A DNA stretch of 64,000 nucleotides, from contig NZ_JAUFQG010000006.1 of NCBI RefSeq assembly GCF_030409605.1, positions 620,001 through 684,000 of the forward strand, given 5' to 3'. Below the pieces are notes generated by a model. The model was not told the DNA's origin and made no database searches. It was given only the letters and a program-made list of their open reading frames with translations. Every line of letters begins with the position of its first letter. The stretch's first letter is position 1. The position numbers were made by a program, and so were the translations under genes. The DNA is from Simiduia curdlanivorans. GTDB lineage: Bacteria; Pseudomonadota; Gammaproteobacteria; Pseudomonadales; Cellvibrionaceae. Shown here in pieces: positions 43,566 through 52,774 of the stretch.

Positions 43566-44855
43566 TCAATGCAATTTTAACTTCGGCCGCACCGCCCTGC
43601 CTAATTTTTCGCTGAACGATATTAAAATGGTGCGCAACCAACCGTGGATAGCAATCTGATGCATACGGTAAAGCGAAATATACATCACTCTCGCCAAGCG
43701 GCCTTCGATCATCATCGAGCCTTTGGTGAGATTGCCCATCAAACTGCCCACGGTACTAAAGCGGCTCAAGGATACGAGAGAGCCGTGGTCGCGATAAGTA
43801 AACTCCTTCAACGGTTTGCTATGGGCGATGGCGAGTAAGTTGCTGTAAACCAAATCTGCCATTTGGTGTGCAGATTGTGCGCGCGGCGGCACATTGCGGC
43901 CATTGGGCATTTCTCGCGCGGCGCAATCACCAAGGGCAAAAATCCGATGATCGCGCGTGGTTTGCAAGGTGCTGCGCACCACCAACTGGTTGATACGATT
44001 GGTTTCAAGATCGGCAATATTGGCCAAAAAATCAGGCGCCTTTATACCCGCCGCCCAGACCATTAAATCTGCCGCAATCAGGTTACCTTCCGCCGTACGT
44101 AACCCTCCCTCCTCAGCTGCAGCAACACGAGTGCTGACCAACACTTCAACACCTAAGTTAACCAACTCGCGATGCGCTTTCGCGGAAATTTTTTCCGGTA
44201 GCGCCGGCAAAATACCCGGGCCCGCCTCCACCAGCGTCACTTTTAATCTATCGCGACTGATGTTGGGCAAGCCGTAAACGGATAACCACTGCGCGGCATT
44301 GTGCAATTCCGCCGACAATTCAACACCGGTAGCACCAGCGCCAACGATTGCAATACGCAATGCCGACTCGCCTTGACGCTCAGAGTCGACGCGAATGAAG
44401 CCGTTTAACATGCGCTGGTGAAAGCGCTCGGCCTGTTGCGGCGCGTCGAGAAAAATACAATGCTCACTAACACCAGGTGTGCCAAAGTCATTGGTCGATG
44501 AACCCAGCGCAACGACCAAATAGTCGTAGCCAATTTTACGTTCGCCAACGACTTCTCGATTACGATCGTCGGTGATGGCCGCTAGGGTAATTTCCCGCGC
44601 CTCTCGATCGATACCCGAGAGCGCGCCCTGTTGATACTGAAAGTGGTGACGACGCGCGTGGGCGCGATAACTCACGGCATCAATACCCGCATCCAACACA
44701 CCGGTTGCCACCTCGTGCAACAAGGGTTTCCAAATATGGGTCGCGCTTTTATCTACCAAGGTGATGGTAGCGCGCTCTTGTCGGCCCAGCTTGCGGCCTA
44801 AACGCGTGGCTAGTTCAAGACCACCAGCACCGCCTCCTACTATGACTATATGCAT
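43566..44855 (-). CDS. ndh: Type II NADH dehydrogenase (NDH-2)
   Basis: A 429-residue flavoprotein that passes electrons from NADH to quinones without pumping protons. FAD binding: IVIVGGGAGGLELATRLGRKLG at the N-terminus (GxGxxG). NAD binding: IAIVGAGATGVELSAELHN near residue 170. A later FALGDCAA motif completes FAD binding. The C-terminal amphipathic part attaches it to the inner membrane. The gene is preceded by the avtA terminator and converges with the transglycosylase gene across the structured element. Confidence 0.94.
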   Translation of the reverse strand: MHIVIVGGGAGGLELATRLGRKLGRQERATITLVDKSATHIWKPLLHEVATGVLDAGIDAVSYRAHARRHHFQYQQGALSGIDREAREITLAAITDDRNREVVGERKIGYDYLVVALGSSTNDFGTPGVSEHCIFLDAPQQAERFHQRMLNGFIRVDSERQGESALRIAIVGAGATGVELSAELHNAAQWLSVYGLPNISRDRLKVTLVEAGPGILPALPEKISAKAHRELVNLGVEVLVSTRVAAAEEGGLRTAEGNLIAADLMVWAAGIKAPDFLANIADLETNRINQLVVRSTLQTTRDHRIFALGDCAAREMPNGRNVPPRAQSAHQMADLVYSNLLAIAHSKPLKEFTYRDHGSLVSLSRFSTVGSLMGNLTKGSMMIEGRLARVMYISLYRMHQIAIHGWLRTILISFSEKLGRAVRPKLKLH

Positions 44856-44873
44856 CTAAAGTACTCCAAAGGT

Positions 44874-44909
44874 AAAAAACCGGGGGCGCGGCTGCGTTTG
44901 CAGTCGCGC
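44874..44909 (-). terminator. Terminator after avtA
   Basis: GCGCGACTGC and GCAGCCGCGC (minus strand) form a 10-bp stem with a 4-nt loop and one wobble, followed by CCCCCGG and six T residues. It separates avtA from ndh. Confidence 0.65.
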
Positions 44910-44931
44910 TAAAAAATGATGGGTTAGCCGG

Positions 44932-46188
44932 TTAGCTCTCGGCATAGGCGCGCCTTACTTCTTCGCCAATAATATGAAAGCCGCGTTGAACGGTATCGGC
45001 ATCTTGCGCATAGTTGACGCGCAAACACTCGTGCCGATGACGCCAATCGTCACTCAACCCAGGGAAAAAATAATGGCCCGATACAACCAAAACGCCTCGC
45101 GCTTTTAAGCGCTGGTAAAGCTCGGCGCTCGTGATCGGCAAATCGGGAAACCAAAGCCACAGGAAAATGGCGCCTTCGGGTTTGTGTACCCGGAACGGTG
45201 TGCCCGCTAAGGCGGCGCGACAAACCGCCAAGGCTTCAGACACTTTGCGCTGGTAGTGTGGCCCAACAACCTCTCGCCCCAATTGAATGAGTTCACCACT
45301 TTCCACCATCGGCTGCACCAGCGCCGGCCCTAAATTGCCCGAAGCTAAATTCAACACGGCATTGGCATTACTAAAGGCTCGAATAATTTTTTCACTCGCC
45401 ACAACAATACCGGTACGGGCACCGGGCAAGCCGAGTTTCGACAAGCTTAACAACAAGATCGTGTTTTCATTCCACAGAGGCGTTGCTTGGGTAAATAGAA
45501 TATTGGGAAAGGGCGTGCCATAGGCATTGTCGATAATAAGAGGAACGTTATGCGCCAGCGCCAGCTGATTTAACCCGGCCAATTCGGCATCGCTAATCAC
45601 ATTGCCAGTGGGGTTGGTGGGGCGAGACACACATATAGCCGCGGTTTCAGGGGTAATATTTAACGCCTTAAAATCTACGTGATATTTAAACAGGTTATAG
45701 TCCAATAGCTCGATTTCAGGCTTAGCTGCGTGGAAAAAATCAGCGCTTAAACCACTATCAGCATAACCTAGGTACTCGGGCGCCAAGGGCAACTGGATAT
45801 AGCGATGGCTGCCATCATCCATGGTACCGGCGAAGAGATTAAACAACACAAAAAATGCTGACTGGCTACCGTTAGATACAGCAATGTTGCGCTCAGTTAG
45901 CTCCCAGCCCTGCTCGCGCTTAAGCAAGTCGGCCATGGCTTTGAGAAAGCGGGTGTCGCCCTGGGGTGATTTGTACACCCCCAAGGCGCCAAACAATTGC
46001 TCTGGGTAGTCGACCAGCGCCTGCATCCGCGCTTTAAACACCAACTCCATGGCTGGAATTCGGCTTGGATTCCCGCCGCCCATAAATAACATATCGGGGT
46101 TGTCGTTCAGCGCCGATCCCAGATCATCCATCAGGGACGAGGCGCCGGTTTGCCCGGCAAATTTCTGTCCAAATGCTGATAGTTTCAT
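44932..46188 (-). CDS. avtA: Valine--pyruvate aminotransferase
   Basis: A 418-residue fold-type I PLP enzyme matching AvtA: it opens SAFGQKFAGQTGASSLMDDL and has MGGGNPSRIP, the family marker. The PLP lysine lies in LSLSKLGLPGARTG, and DNAYGTPFPN carries the PLP-contacting Asp. It transfers the amino group between alanine and 2-oxoisovalerate. ATG at 46188 was preferred to a GTG four codons upstream. It follows the phospholipase D gene by 18 bp in one operon. Confidence 0.93.
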   Translation of the reverse strand: MKLSAFGQKFAGQTGASSLMDDLGSALNDNPDMLFMGGGNPSRIPAMELVFKARMQALVDYPEQLFGALGVYKSPQGDTRFLKAMADLLKREQGWELTERNIAVSNGSQSAFFVLFNLFAGTMDDGSHRYIQLPLAPEYLGYADSGLSADFFHAAKPEIELLDYNLFKYHVDFKALNITPETAAICVSRPTNPTGNVISDAELAGLNQLALAHNVPLIIDNAYGTPFPNILFTQATPLWNENTILLLSLSKLGLPGARTGIVVASEKIIRAFSNANAVLNLASGNLGPALVQPMVESGELIQLGREVVGPHYQRKVSEALAVCRAALAGTPFRVHKPEGAIFLWLWFPDLPITSAELYQRLKARGVLVVSGHYFFPGLSDDWRHRHECLRVNYAQDADTVQRGFHIIGEEVRRAYAES

Positions 46189-46206
46189 ATTTTTATTCAC
46201 CCATTA

Positions 46207-47742
46207 TCAGAGCTGGCTTTCAATTGGAAAAAGCCCAATAAATGTAATCCAAACGCGATTCAAGAAACTTGTTTGCGGTTCGGTAGTAAAATCGGGTTCG
46301 CGGCCAAAGTTATCCGATTCAAACCACGCCACTCGGCCCTTATGTAAACGCAATTGCCAATAACGACCATCTGGCCCGCTGTTTATCTGCTCTAATAAAT
46401 GCTTGGCCAATTTGGTGTCGTGAAATATAACGCCAGTTTCTGTATTGATCTCGATGGATCGAGGATCTAAATTCATTGAGCCAACAAAGGTGGTGTGCTC
46501 ATCGACGATATAGGTTTTCGCATGCAAACTCGACTTACTCGAACCTAGCCAGTGCTTATCCGTCTTGCCCTGCACGGCCTTAATCTCATAGAGCACAACA
46601 CCCGCTTCCAGCAGAGCTTGCCGATAACGGCTATAGCCGGCGTGCACGGCGCTAACGTCCGTTGCCGCTAAACTATTGGTAACCACCGTCACCTCAACCC
46701 CCTGCTTAACCTTTTGCGCGAGATATGCCACGCCTTGATCACCCGGAACAAAGTACGGCGACAAAATAAAAAGACTCTTTTTGGCGCTATCTAAAGAAGG
46801 TTTTAACATGGAGATGAGATAGGCATCTTTGTTTTTATCGAGTCGCTTATCTGGCGGGTCGGCATAGATATCGACACTGCCGTAGAACCAGCGCAACTGA
46901 TTATCTTTGGCGCGTCGATAAAAATCAGTTTGCACAAGCTCCCGCACGTACTGCTTGGATTCAGGCGTCGTTAAACTATCGATTAACACTTGCTGTACAG
47001 CTTTTCGATCTTGCTCGGTTAAGGTGTTTAAAGGCACTAACTGTGAAATTGGATAAACTTGGTCGCTGTTCCAATATCGGTCAAACACGTTCGACAAGTC
47101 TTCCGTCGCGCTAGCTGTCACTAACATGTCCATATCGGCAAATTGCACACCGCCTTTGGAAAAATATTGGTTGCCTATATTGCGCCCACCGGCAATTGCC
47201 ATTTGATTATCAACAATCAACGCCTTGTTGTGCATGCGGTGATTCACACGGGAAAAGTCAAACAAGAACTGCGTCGAGCGCAAGGCACCGCGAACTGAAA
47301 AAGGGTTAAATAATCTCACTTCGATATTTGGGTACTGATCAATAATGGCGAAGTCCTTATCGCGCCAATTAGTCGCCATATCATCCACCAACAAGCGCAC
47401 TCTCACCCCGCGCTGACTGGCTTCAATCAAATACTGGGTAAACAATCGGCCAACGGTATCGTTATGGTACAGGTAATATTGCACATCAATGGACTTTTCC
47501 GCCTGTAAAATCAGTGCCAACCTCGCGACCAGGGCTTCGCGACCATCATTTAAGGGGATGAAGGCCTGTTGTGGCGGCGTGGTATCGGCATTGATATGCG
47601 CGGCCAATTCGCCCAAACGCGTCGCTTGGGTATTTTTAAAGCTCAACACCTCTGGCCTAGGTTCTTGCTCCGGCAGGCTAGCGCAACCAAGCTGAAAAAT
47701 AACTAAACTAACCAGACTAAACAGCCTATAACTCACGCCCAT
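46207..47742 (-). CDS. Phospholipase D / cardiolipin-synthase-like lipoprotein
   Basis: A 511-residue phospholipase D superfamily protein with two HKD motifs: HNKALIVDNQMAIAGGRNIG and HAKTYIVDEHTTFVGSMNLD. The N-terminus is a lipoprotein signal with lipobox LGCA (C20), so it is exported, unlike membrane-spanning ClsA. Such proteins resemble ClsC/YmdC and may transfer phosphatidyl groups or hydrolyse phospholipids in the periplasm. It lies 12 bp after a LysR gene and 18 bp before avtA, all on one strand. Confidence 0.92.
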   Translation of the reverse strand: MGVSYRLFSLVSLVIFQLGCASLPEQEPRPEVLSFKNTQATRLGELAAHINADTTPPQQAFIPLNDGREALVARLALILQAEKSIDVQYYLYHNDTVGRLFTQYLIEASQRGVRVRLLVDDMATNWRDKDFAIIDQYPNIEVRLFNPFSVRGALRSTQFLFDFSRVNHRMHNKALIVDNQMAIAGGRNIGNQYFSKGGVQFADMDMLVTASATEDLSNVFDRYWNSDQVYPISQLVPLNTLTEQDRKAVQQVLIDSLTTPESKQYVRELVQTDFYRRAKDNQLRWFYGSVDIYADPPDKRLDKNKDAYLISMLKPSLDSAKKSLFILSPYFVPGDQGVAYLAQKVKQGVEVTVVTNSLAATDVSAVHAGYSRYRQALLEAGVVLYEIKAVQGKTDKHWLGSSKSSLHAKTYIVDEHTTFVGSMNLDPRSIEINTETGVIFHDTKLAKHLLEQINSGPDGRYWQLRLHKGRVAWFESDNFGREPDFTTEPQTSFLNRVWITFIGLFPIESQL

Positions 47743-47754
47743 TTCACCTGCCTC

Positions 47755-48645
47755 CTACTGCATGGGGGTTGCTAATAATAAGTTGCGCAGCCACTCGTTA
47801 GCGGCACTTTCATCATTGCGCCTATGCCAAAACAATTGCAATTCAAGCCCAGGCAATTCAAATGGTAAAGGCCTAACCTCTAAGCCAAATTTCTCTGCCA
47901 AAGGGCGCGGTAAGGTCCATACCAAATCGGTACTGCGCACAATATCCGGCGCAACTAAATAGTGCTGAACGCGCAGTTGTATATTGCGCGACTGCCCCAG
48001 CTGGTGCAGTGCGTTATCGATATAGCCAAAGCCGGTGCGCCGGCTCGACACATGTAAATGACGCAAAGCCAAATATTGAGGTAGATCGAGTGGTTGCTCT
48101 AGGGCTGGGTGGCCGGGCCGAAATGCGCACACATAGGGTTGCTGAAGCAGCGGCGCATGACGCAGGTCAGCCATGGGTAAAAAAGGAACGTCGATGGCAA
48201 AATCCAAGCTGCCACTGGCCAGCTCGGCAACGATTTCACGGCGCGGTAAATTCACGCTAGCGACGCTCATATCCGGTGCCAGCTGATTCACCTGTGCCAA
48301 CAGCGGACCCAAGACTAAGGATTCCGCCAGATCGTTCATGGCGAACTGGAAATTTTTTTGACTGGTGGCTGGTTCGAACAGCGCCGGCGTTTCAATACTG
48401 GATGCCAATAGCCCCAATGCTTCTCGAACGCGCTCAATCATACTTTCCGCCACTGGCGTTGGCACCATGCCCTTGTGGGCGCGCTCGAATAGAGGGTCGT
48501 TCAGTTGTTCGCGCAAACGATTGAGCGCATTGCTCACGGCGGGCTGGGTAATGTGTAATTGCTTGGCGACGCGAGTTAGATTGCGCTCGCGATAGATCGC
48601 GTCAAAAACCACAAATAAGTTAAGATCTAGCTGTTGAAGACGCAC
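47755..48645 (-). CDS. LysR-family transcriptional regulator
   Basis: A 296-residue LysR-type regulator with winged helix-turn-helix at ~1-65 (LNLFVVFDAIYRERNLTRVAKQL, then HITQPAVSNALNRLREQLNDP) and a substrate-binding-like effector domain after ~90. It is the first gene of the LysR-phospholipase D-avtA operon, so it may control its own operon or the divergent phosphatase gene. The effector is unknown. Confidence 0.94.
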   Translation of the reverse strand: MRLQQLDLNLFVVFDAIYRERNLTRVAKQLHITQPAVSNALNRLREQLNDPLFERAHKGMVPTPVAESMIERVREALGLLASSIETPALFEPATSQKNFQFAMNDLAESLVLGPLLAQVNQLAPDMSVASVNLPRREIVAELASGSLDFAIDVPFLPMADLRHAPLLQQPYVCAFRPGHPALEQPLDLPQYLALRHLHVSSRRTGFGYIDNALHQLGQSRNIQLRVQHYLVAPDIVRSTDLVWTLPRPLAEKFGLEVRPLPFELPGLELQLFWHRRNDESAANEWLRNLLLATPMQ

Positions 48646-48739
48646 TGGGATAACCCCATCTAACTATTAACCTAAATAATAAACTGCGCGGCCTACAATC
48701 AACAGTGGTTATAGGCGTTCATGGAAGGAAAATGTACAA

Positions 48740-49420
48740 ATGACGGAAATTTTATTGGTTCGACACGGCCAAGCCTCTCTCGGAGGGCCAAGCTATGATC
48801 AACTATCGAGCCTCGGCTACCAACAAGCACAATGGTTAGCCGACTATTTACATGGCCAACATCAACAGGAACCTAAAACCTCGATGGTGATGAGCGGCGG
48901 CATGAAGCGTCAGCAGCAAACTGCCGAACCTATTCTGATGCTCCTAGGCCATACGGCGGCACAGGAACACGCTGGGTTTCGGGAATTTGATTTTGAACAG
49001 GTTGTGATGGCCTACCTAGAGTTAAACCCTGGCTATCCTCTCGCCGATAAACCGACTCACAAAGAACTCTATCGCCTGCTCTCAGCGGCCATGGAAGCTT
49101 GGGCGGAAAATGGGTTAACACTGCAACAAGACCAAGAAAGTTGGCCGGATTTTCACCAGCGCGTTGCCCAAGCTTGGGCGGAATTACAGCCAGTTCCGGC
49201 AGGCCGTTCGATCATTGTTACCTCGGCGGGGGTCATTGCCTCCATACTCAGACATCTGCTGCGCTTGGATAATCTGGCCACCATCCGGCTCAACTTACAA
49301 ATCAAAAACAGCAGTGTGACGCGACTGTACTTTGATGGCAGCGATTACCACTTGAGCGGTTTTAACAGCGTGAGTCATCTGGAACATCCCGAGCGAGCCC
49401 ACGCCATTACCTCGGCTTAA
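48740..49420 (+). CDS. Histidine phosphatase family protein
   Basis: A 226-residue phosphoglycerate-mutase-like phosphatase. The phospho-acceptor histidine is in LLVRHGQASLGG, and a second His-like segment IIVTSAGVIASILRHLL occupies the usual late position, although the typical late histidine of the GH motif is not obvious and may be absent. Substrate unknown. Divergent from the LysR gene; converges with the CheC-like gene after 5 bp. Confidence 0.88.
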   Translation: MTEILLVRHGQASLGGPSYDQLSSLGYQQAQWLADYLHGQHQQEPKTSMVMSGGMKRQQQTAEPILMLLGHTAAQEHAGFREFDFEQVVMAYLELNPGYPLADKPTHKELYRLLSAAMEAWAENGLTLQQDQESWPDFHQRVAQAWAELQPVPAGRSIIVTSAGVIASILRHLLRLDNLATIRLNLQIKNSSVTRLYFDGSDYHLSGFNSVSHLEHPERAHAITSA

Positions 49421-49425
49421 CACGG

Positions 49426-50037
49426 CTATTGCAGAAGGATTTGATCTAACAAATCTAACAGGGGCTGATTTAAGGTTTCGGGAAATAGCAGCAATAAATC
49501 ACAATTAAAATCACTACCTTCAAGTTGGTAATTAATCTCAACCGAGGTGACAAAATCTACCGACACCAAATCATCGAGCTGTAACGCATCTAGCGGTTGA
49601 TGCATGGCCACAACAAACACAGGCTCAATTTTGAAGCTGCGTTCAGCCATTTCGGCTAGACTCGCGAGGCATGTGTCGCAAATGACGCCGGTCAGCGACT
49701 TGAGTAAATTCTGTTCCTGCTCGCTGCTATCCAGCGTTATTGCCCGCGCCTCAGCCAGCGTGGCGAGATCGTTATCGGCCACCACCACCATGGCGTAGGC
49801 TAGGCCCATTTCGGTGGCGAAGGACTGAGCGCAGGCCGAGACCCGCTGCGCACCCTGCAGACTGGCCACAGACTCAGACAATTTAGCGGGCTCGATATAG
49901 CGAATAACAGGAATGGGTAGCTCGACAAAGCCACCACAGTAAGCCGCCAAGGACTCGCCGGCCGCACCCATGGCGATATTGGCTAACTCTTGCAAACAAT
50001 CGCGATAGGTTTCTGAAAACGGTAATGGGTGACTCAT
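49426..50037 (-). CDS. CheC/CheX-family phosphatase
   Basis: A 203-residue protein of the CheC/CheX/FliY fold. The first active-site helix reads LQELANIAMGAAGESLA, matching the ExxN signature. The second (SLTGVICDTCLASLAEM) lacks the clear Glu-Asn pair. CheC-type proteins dephosphorylate CheY-like receivers. It overlaps the upstream receiver gene by 4 bp, so its partner is likely that protein. Confidence 0.85.
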   Translation of the reverse strand: MSHPLPFSETYRDCLQELANIAMGAAGESLAAYCGGFVELPIPVIRYIEPAKLSESVASLQGAQRVSACAQSFATEMGLAYAMVVVADNDLATLAEARAITLDSSEQEQNLLKSLTGVICDTCLASLAEMAERSFKIEPVFVVAMHQPLDALQLDDLVSVDFVTSVEINYQLEGSDFNCDLLLLFPETLNQPLLDLLDQILLQ

Positions 50038-50399
50038 ATCAGACCATACCTGCGTAGCACTTCCGCTAGCTTTTCTTTGTTGATGGGCTTCTTAATAAAA
50101 TCGAGCGCGCCTAAGGCCATGACTCTATCGCGTGCCTCAGGTTGAATATCACCGGAAATAACGATGATGATACTCTTGTGCTTTTCTTGACGAATATGCT
50201 CGAGCACCTCATAACCATCCATTTCCGGCATGGTCAAATCCAAGAACAGCATCTCTGCCTTGCCGGCTCGAACCGCCTCCATCCCCTCCACGCCATTAGC
50301 AGCGTAGGTGATATCCACATCCCAGCCATCGGGTAGCGAGCGCGTAACTTGTTTACGCGCCATATTAGAGTCATCGCAAATTAACAAAGGAATGGCCAT
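50034..50399 (-). CDS. CheY-like single-domain response regulator
   Basis: A 121-residue receiver domain without an output domain. The acidic pocket (CDDSN), the phospho-acceptor Asp in LFLDLTMPEMDG, the conserved Ser of VISGD and the Lys of FIKKPINKEKL are all present. It would be phosphorylated by an unlinked histidine kinase. ATGA overlap with the CheC-like gene indicates coupled translation and a receiver-phosphatase pair. Confidence 0.94.
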   Translation of the reverse strand: MAIPLLICDDSNMARKQVTRSLPDGWDVDITYAANGVEGMEAVRAGKAEMLFLDLTMPEMDGYEVLEHIRQEKHKSIIIVISGDIQPEARDRVMALGALDFIKKPINKEKLAEVLRRYGLI

Positions 50400-50467
50400 C
50401 GGTACTCTTCATCTCCGATCTAAAAGCGTATCTACTTAGTATAGACAGGCATACATACCTCGCCTCA

Positions 50468-50917
50468 TTAGTAACCCGTTGTTTTTAGCGCAAACAGCAA
50501 TGAATCCACTGATTGGGGGCCAATCAGGGTCATGGCTACCTCGCCGGCGGGGTTAATTAGGTAGGTTGTCGGCAAGACGCTGGGTTTCTCTAGGCCTAAA
50601 TGCCTAGCATCCGAGGTTAACAGGGGAAACTCAATGCCCAGTTTATCGCGCAGAACTTGCAGTTGTTTAAGCCCCACCTGATCAAAATTAACCCCCAACA
50701 CCATAAGGTTTGGCTCTGCTCTGGCCAGCGCATTGAGCTCGGGAATTTCGGTCACACAGGGCTTGCACCAAACTGCCCAATAATTAACCACCAACCAGCG
50801 CCCCGAACTGTTAAAGGGCTTGGATTGTTGGCCGATTAAGGCCTCGTGCCCCGCGTCACAGGCCGTCAAGAGCAGTAACAAACCGAGCCACAGAGCTGAC
50901 AAAGAATTAGCTTTCAT
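50468..50917 (-). CDS. TlpA-like thioredoxin-fold lipoprotein
   Basis: A 149-residue lipoprotein (lipobox LLTAC, C20) with a thioredoxin fold. The redox pair is in NYWAVWCKPCVTEIPEL (CxxC = CKPC), and the cis-Pro lies in LPTTYLINPAGEV. It would act as a periplasmic disulfide reductant or in cytochrome maturation. Only 3 bp separate it from the upstream YihY gene, so they share a transcript. Confidence 0.92.
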   Translation of the reverse strand: MKANSLSALWLGLLLLLTACDAGHEALIGQQSKPFNSSGRWLVVNYWAVWCKPCVTEIPELNALARAEPNLMVLGVNFDQVGLKQLQVLRDKLGIEFPLLTSDARHLGLEKPSVLPTTYLINPAGEVAMTLIGPQSVDSLLFALKTTGY

Positions 50918-50920
50918 AGT

Positions 50921-52285
50921 CTAGGGCTTTGACCCCGCCACCTGACCGCTCTGCCATGGGTCGGTCTGCTCATCGTCCGCCAAGGCCGGTAGCGCCGTGT
51001 CGGTATCAGACAATTCACTGCGCAACATTTCCAGCCCCTCACCTTCGTTGTCGTACTCTGGGCGCTCTAATTGCGTGGCAAACAGTTCGGCCAAGGGCAC
51101 ATCGTATTGCTGCTCTGTATGTTGATCGACGGAGAGCAACCTGGGTGCCACCGCGCTAAACCAACCAAACTGCTGTAGGTAATCCGACACACCAGGCATT
51201 TGCGCTTCGACCTCGACGATATCGGCCAACTTGCGCAAACTTATCTGCGCCAAGTCGCGGCATAATACGTAATCGCCTTGGGCTGTCACGGCAATCACTT
51301 GGTGTTCTAAAAACGCATCGCGCAAGCGCTGCCACTGCTCGGCGCCAACGCCCACCGAGAGTAAATCGCTATCGGCGATGGATGCGCCGGAACCCAAGCG
51401 CTGGCGAAATTCCCAAAGCACAATTAGCGCTGCCACCAAGTCCGGGTACTTCACACTCAATGTGACGCGATTATTGGTGCTTAAAACCCGCACGAGAATC
51501 GCCCCGCCGAGCACCAAGACCCATGTGATATTCACCCAAATTAAAAACAGCGGCAAAAACGCGAAGGCGCCATAAATAACGGCAAAAGAAGACTTAGCCA
51601 TAATAATACCGAACGCGCGCTTGAGCAGTTCAAACAAAATTGCCACTAACACGCCACCAATTGCTGCCTTTTTAATGGGCACTCTGCAATTGGGTACGGC
51701 CGCGAACAGCAACGAAAATAACAGCGCAGTTAACAACAGCGGCAAATAGCTCAGCAAGGTCGCCCATAAACTAAAGGAGTTCGCTCCCTCGGCGGCAAAA
51801 AATTTGAGCGAAAAAAAATAGGTGCTCATGGCAACACCCACACCTAAGGACAGGGGCCCCAAGGTTAAGATCGCCCAATAAATTAAAAAGTTCGAAATGC
51901 CCTTGCGCCCCTGCTTCACGCCCCAGATTCGGTTAAAGGTTTTCTCAATATTTTTTAACATTAAGTAAGCGGTTACCACCAGAAGCGGGACGCTGGCCAA
52001 GTTTAACTTGCGCGCCTGCTCGGTAAATTCCGCCAAATACTCGGTCACATCCGAGCCAGATTCCGGCAAAAAATTTGAAAAGATGAGCTGATTTAGCTGC
52101 GCATCCATACCTTGAAAGGCGGGGAAGAGCGAAAACACCGAGTAGGTCACCGTCATCATGGGCACCATGGCGAAAAGCGTCATGAAGGTCAGCGCCCCTG
52201 CGCTCATCTGGCAGTGCTTTTCGTTAAATTGGTGGTAGACTTCGGACAAAAGCCGCCAAAAGGTGCCAAACATACCGCCTGTCAT
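50921..52285 (-). CDS. YihY/BrkB-family inner-membrane protein
   Basis: A 454-residue protein with about six membrane helices in residues ~30-290, matching the YihY (formerly 'ribonuclease BN') family: SAGALTFMTLFAMVPMM near the start, NRIWGVKQGRKG and FGIIMAKSSFAVIYGAFAFL in the middle. The cytoplasmic C-terminal ~150 residues include a winged-helix-like part and an acidic tail. The function is unknown; it is not the tRNA-processing enzyme. It is divergent from arsC. Confidence 0.92.
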   Translation of the reverse strand: MTGGMFGTFWRLLSEVYHQFNEKHCQMSAGALTFMTLFAMVPMMTVTYSVFSLFPAFQGMDAQLNQLIFSNFLPESGSDVTEYLAEFTEQARKLNLASVPLLVVTAYLMLKNIEKTFNRIWGVKQGRKGISNFLIYWAILTLGPLSLGVGVAMSTYFFSLKFFAAEGANSFSLWATLLSYLPLLLTALLFSLLFAAVPNCRVPIKKAAIGGVLVAILFELLKRAFGIIMAKSSFAVIYGAFAFLPLFLIWVNITWVLVLGGAILVRVLSTNNRVTLSVKYPDLVAALIVLWEFRQRLGSGASIADSDLLSVGVGAEQWQRLRDAFLEHQVIAVTAQGDYVLCRDLAQISLRKLADIVEVEAQMPGVSDYLQQFGWFSAVAPRLLSVDQHTEQQYDVPLAELFATQLERPEYDNEGEGLEMLRSELSDTDTALPALADDEQTDPWQSGQVAGSKP

Positions 52286-52417
52286 ACTGCTCCCCGAGTC
52301 AAGCTAGACCTTGATTAGTTGGGCCTGTGGCCTTATCTGTTTACAATACCTCTTTTCAGAACCTTTGATAACAGACAGGCGTAGACGCTCTACGTAATTT
52401 AGACCCTGCACACATAA

Positions 52418-52774
52418 ATGGCACTACCTATGGTTACTCTGTACCACAATCCACGCTGCTCCAAATCGCGCGAAACCCTCGCTTTGTTAGAATCCAATGG
52501 CGTAACGCCGACGATCATCCGTTACCTAGAGCAACCGCCAACAGCTGCTGAACTGGCCGAGGTGCTGAAAAAACTCGGCATTGGCGCGCGGGATTTACTG
52601 CGCAAAGGCGAGGATGAGTACAAGAACCTACAACTAGCCAACCCGGCGCTCACCGAGGCCGAGCTTATTGCGGCCATGATCAAACAACCGAAATTAATCG
52701 AGCGCCCGATCGCCATCAAAGGCAAAAAAGCGATTATTGGTAGGCCGCCAGAGGCTGTGCTGGAGCTTCTTTAA
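52418..52774 (+). CDS. arsC: Arsenate reductase (glutaredoxin type)
   Basis: A 118-residue ArsC-family protein. VTLYHNPRCSKSRETLALLE contains the catalytic cysteine (NPRCSKS), and IERPIAIKGKKAIIGRPPE contains the conserved Arg residues. It reduces arsenate to arsenite with glutathione and glutaredoxin; in this chromosomal setting without arsB or arsR the real role may be stress related. The ATG at 52418 is used; an ATG four codons later is equally possible. Its stop overlaps the wrbA start by 1 bp. Confidence 0.93.
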   Translation: MALPMVTLYHNPRCSKSRETLALLESNGVTPTIIRYLEQPPTAAELAEVLKKLGIGARDLLRKGEDEYKNLQLANPALTEAELIAAMIKQPKLIERPIAIKGKKAIIGRPPEAVLELL

